Origin: Oscillospiraceae bacterium | GTDB lineage: Bacteria; Bacillota; Clostridia; Oscillospirales; Oscillospiraceae | NCBI GenBank assembly: GCA_016297855.1 | Contig: JAEDFW010000085.1 | Coordinates: 1 to 7,634 of the forward strand | Direction of reading: 5' to 3' | DNA length: 7,634 bases | Part shown: in pieces, positions 6,246-7,634 of the stretch | Position numbering within the stretch: position 1 is the stretch's first letter | Layout of the letters: each line of letters begins with the position of its first letter | Translations under genes and position numbers: made by a program | The notes under the pieces: generated by a model | What the model saw: only the letters and a program-made list of their open reading frames with translations | Told to the model about the DNA's origin: nothing | Database searches by the model: none

Positions 6246-7634
6246 TTACTTCTTTCCGACAAACTCGGCAGTATACGTCTCGAGCGCCTGCTTGAGCAGC
6301 TGCTCGTTTTCCTCACTCAGCTGGCCGGTGGTACGGATGGCGGTGAGCACGTCATAGATGTGGCTGTCGAGCCACGGATACAGCTCTTTTTCATACCGGC
6401 GGATGTCCGCAACGGCAACGTCCTTGAGATACCCGCGCGTAACGGCGTAGAGGATACAGACCTGGTGCGCCACTTCAACCGGTTCGTTGCGGCCCTGCTT
6501 GAGGACTTCAACGATGCGCTCACCCTGATCCAGACGCTCACGCGTATCGCGGTCAAGGTCGGAGCCGAACTGCGCGAAGCTCTGCAGCTCGCGGTACTGC
6601 GAATACAGCAGCTTCAGACTGCCTGCGACCTTTTTCATCGCCTTGATCTGCGCGTCGCCGCCGACACGCGACACCGAGATACCGGGGTTCACGGCCGGCA
6701 TGACGCCTGCGTGGAACAGCTCGGTCTCGAGGAAGATCTGTCCGTCGGTGATGGAGATGACGTTGGTGGGGATATAGGCCGACACGTCACCAGCCTGCGT
6801 TTCAATGATGGGAAGCGCGGTGAGCGAGCCACCGCCGTATTCCGGCGCCATTCTGGCCGCGCGCTCAAGAAGGCGCGAATGCAGATAGAATACGTCGCCG
6901 GGGTAGGCCTCGCGTCCGGGCGGACGGCGAATGAGCAGCGAGAGCGTGCGGTACGCCGTGGCGTGCTTGCTGAGGTCATCGTAGATAACCAGTACGTCCT
7001 TGCCCTGCTGCATGAAATATTCGCCCATTGTGCAGCCGGAGTAGGGGGCGATATACTGCAGAGGAGCCAGCTCCGAAGCCGTGGCGGAGACGACGATGGT
7101 ATAGTCCATCGCGCCGGCATCCGTCAGCGTCTCAACGAGCTGCGCCACGGTCGAACGCTTCTGGCCGATGGCGACGTAGATGCAGATGACGTTCTGGCCG
7201 CGCTGATTGATGATGGTATCGGCGGCGATGGCGGTCTTGCCGGTCTGGCGGTCGCCGATGATCAGCTCACGCTGGCCACGGCCGATGGGGATCATCGAGT
7301 CGATGGCCTTGATGCCGGTCTGCAGCGGAACGCTGACGCTTTTGCGTTCGATGATGCCGGGAGCAGGGGATTCGATCGCGCGGTATTGCTTGGTGTCGAT
7401 GGGGCCTTTGCCGTCAATGGGCATGCCCAGCGCGTCGACGACGCGGCCGATCATGGCCTCGCCCACGGGTACGGACACGACGCGGCCCGTGCGGCGGACG
7501 GTATCGCCCTCGCGAATACCGGCGTCGGAACCGAGCATGACGATGGAGACGGAGTTTTCCTCCAGATTCTGCGCCATGCCGTATGCGCCGTTGTCAAACT
7601 CGACCAGCTCGCCGGACATGCAGTTATCCAGTCC
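6246..7634 (-). CDS. atpA: F1Fo ATP synthase alpha subunit, N-terminus cut by window edge
   Basis: Alpha forms the head with beta and carries non-catalytic nucleotide sites. The frame stays open past the ATG at 7619 to the window edge, and the extra codons read GLDNC before MSGELVEF. This matches the conserved interior HGLDxAMAGELVEF, so the ATG at 7619 is internal and about 42 residues lie outside. Counting from that Met, the P-loop GDRQTGKT is at 122-129, while E. coli alpha has it at 169-176, which gives a full length near 504. The family signature PAVNPGISVSRVGGDAQ is at 308-324; Arg318 is the likely arginine finger completing the beta catalytic site. The C-terminal helical domain is complete, ending near TAEFVGKK at a TAA. 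The atpG ribosome site directly follows the stop. No defects are seen. Confidence 0.97.
   Translation of the reverse strand, partial: GLDNCMSGELVEFDNGAYGMAQNLEENSVSIVMLGSDAGIREGDTVRRTGRVVSVPVGEAMIGRVVDALGMPIDGKGPIDTKQYRAIESPAPGIIERKSVSVPLQTGIKAIDSMIPIGRGQRELIIGDRQTGKTAIAADTIINQRGQNVICIYVAIGQKRSTVAQLVETLTDAGAMDYTIVVSATASELAPLQYIAPYSGCTMGEYFMQQGKDVLVIYDDLSKHATAYRTLSLLIRRPPGREAYPGDVFYLHSRLLERAARMAPEYGGGSLTALPIIETQAGDVSAYIPTNVISITDGQIFLETELFHAGVMPAVNPGISVSRVGGDAQIKAMKKVAGSLKLLYSQYRELQSFAQFGSDLDRDTRERLDQGERIVEVLKQGRNEPVEVAHQVCILYAVTRGYLKDVAVADIRRYEKELYPWLDSHIYDVLTAIRTTGQLSEENEQLLKQALETYTAEFVGKK

Noticed and set aside
1..7634. Mobile elements, CRISPR arrays, tRNA or rRNA genes, riboswitches
   Set aside because: No repeat-spacer pattern, transposase, inverted terminal repeats or recognisable structured RNA was seen; nearly all bases are accounted for by genes and short intergenic signals.

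Overview
The window comes from a Gram-positive, anaerobe-like Firmicutes genome. It is most consistent with the class Clostridia, perhaps Oscillospiraceae or a relative. This rests on the strong AGGAGG-type ribosome sites, the moderately high GC with G/C-rich third codon positions, a CBS/DRTGG-regulated family II pyrophosphatase, and a secreted S-layer-homology (SLH) protein whose wording resembles gut Oscillospiraceae proteins. The placement is inference; no 16S or marker search was possible. All supported genes lie on the minus strand, so transcription runs from right to left.

Right half (3560-7634): the distal part of a classical F1Fo ATP synthase operon in the standard order atpA (alpha, 5' end cut by the window edge), atpG (gamma), atpD (beta), atpC (epsilon). 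The genes are tightly packed: 18 nt, 14 nt and a 4-nt ATGA overlap. These are the soluble F1 catalytic head, central stalk and epsilon regulator. The membrane Fo genes and delta should lie beyond the right edge. A strong hairpin plus T-tract starts just past the atpC stop and ends the operon.

Middle (975-3520): after a short intergenic region with the terminator, a second weaker hairpin and a near-consensus sigma-A promoter, a new two-gene unit begins. It holds an unrecognised 246-residue cytoplasmic protein followed 18 nt later by a CBS-DRTGG-CBS manganese-dependent inorganic pyrophosphatase. All expected metal ligands of that enzyme are present. Its CBS domains probably sense adenine nucleotides, so an enzyme that clears pyrophosphate under ATP/ADP/AMP control sits next to the ATP synthase operon.

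Left end (1-974): a gene for an exported SLH-domain protein, with a clean signal peptide, runs off the left edge. Between it and the pyrophosphatase is a 46-codon stretch in frame with the pyrophosphatase but beyond its TAA. It has coding-like base composition and no start codon, and is the least explained piece of the window.

Overall this is mostly housekeeping sequence. I see no mobile element, CRISPR array, tRNA or rRNA, and no convincing new system. The items most worth checking are the start-less coding-like stretch at 834-974 and the uncharacterised partner of the pyrophosphatase.
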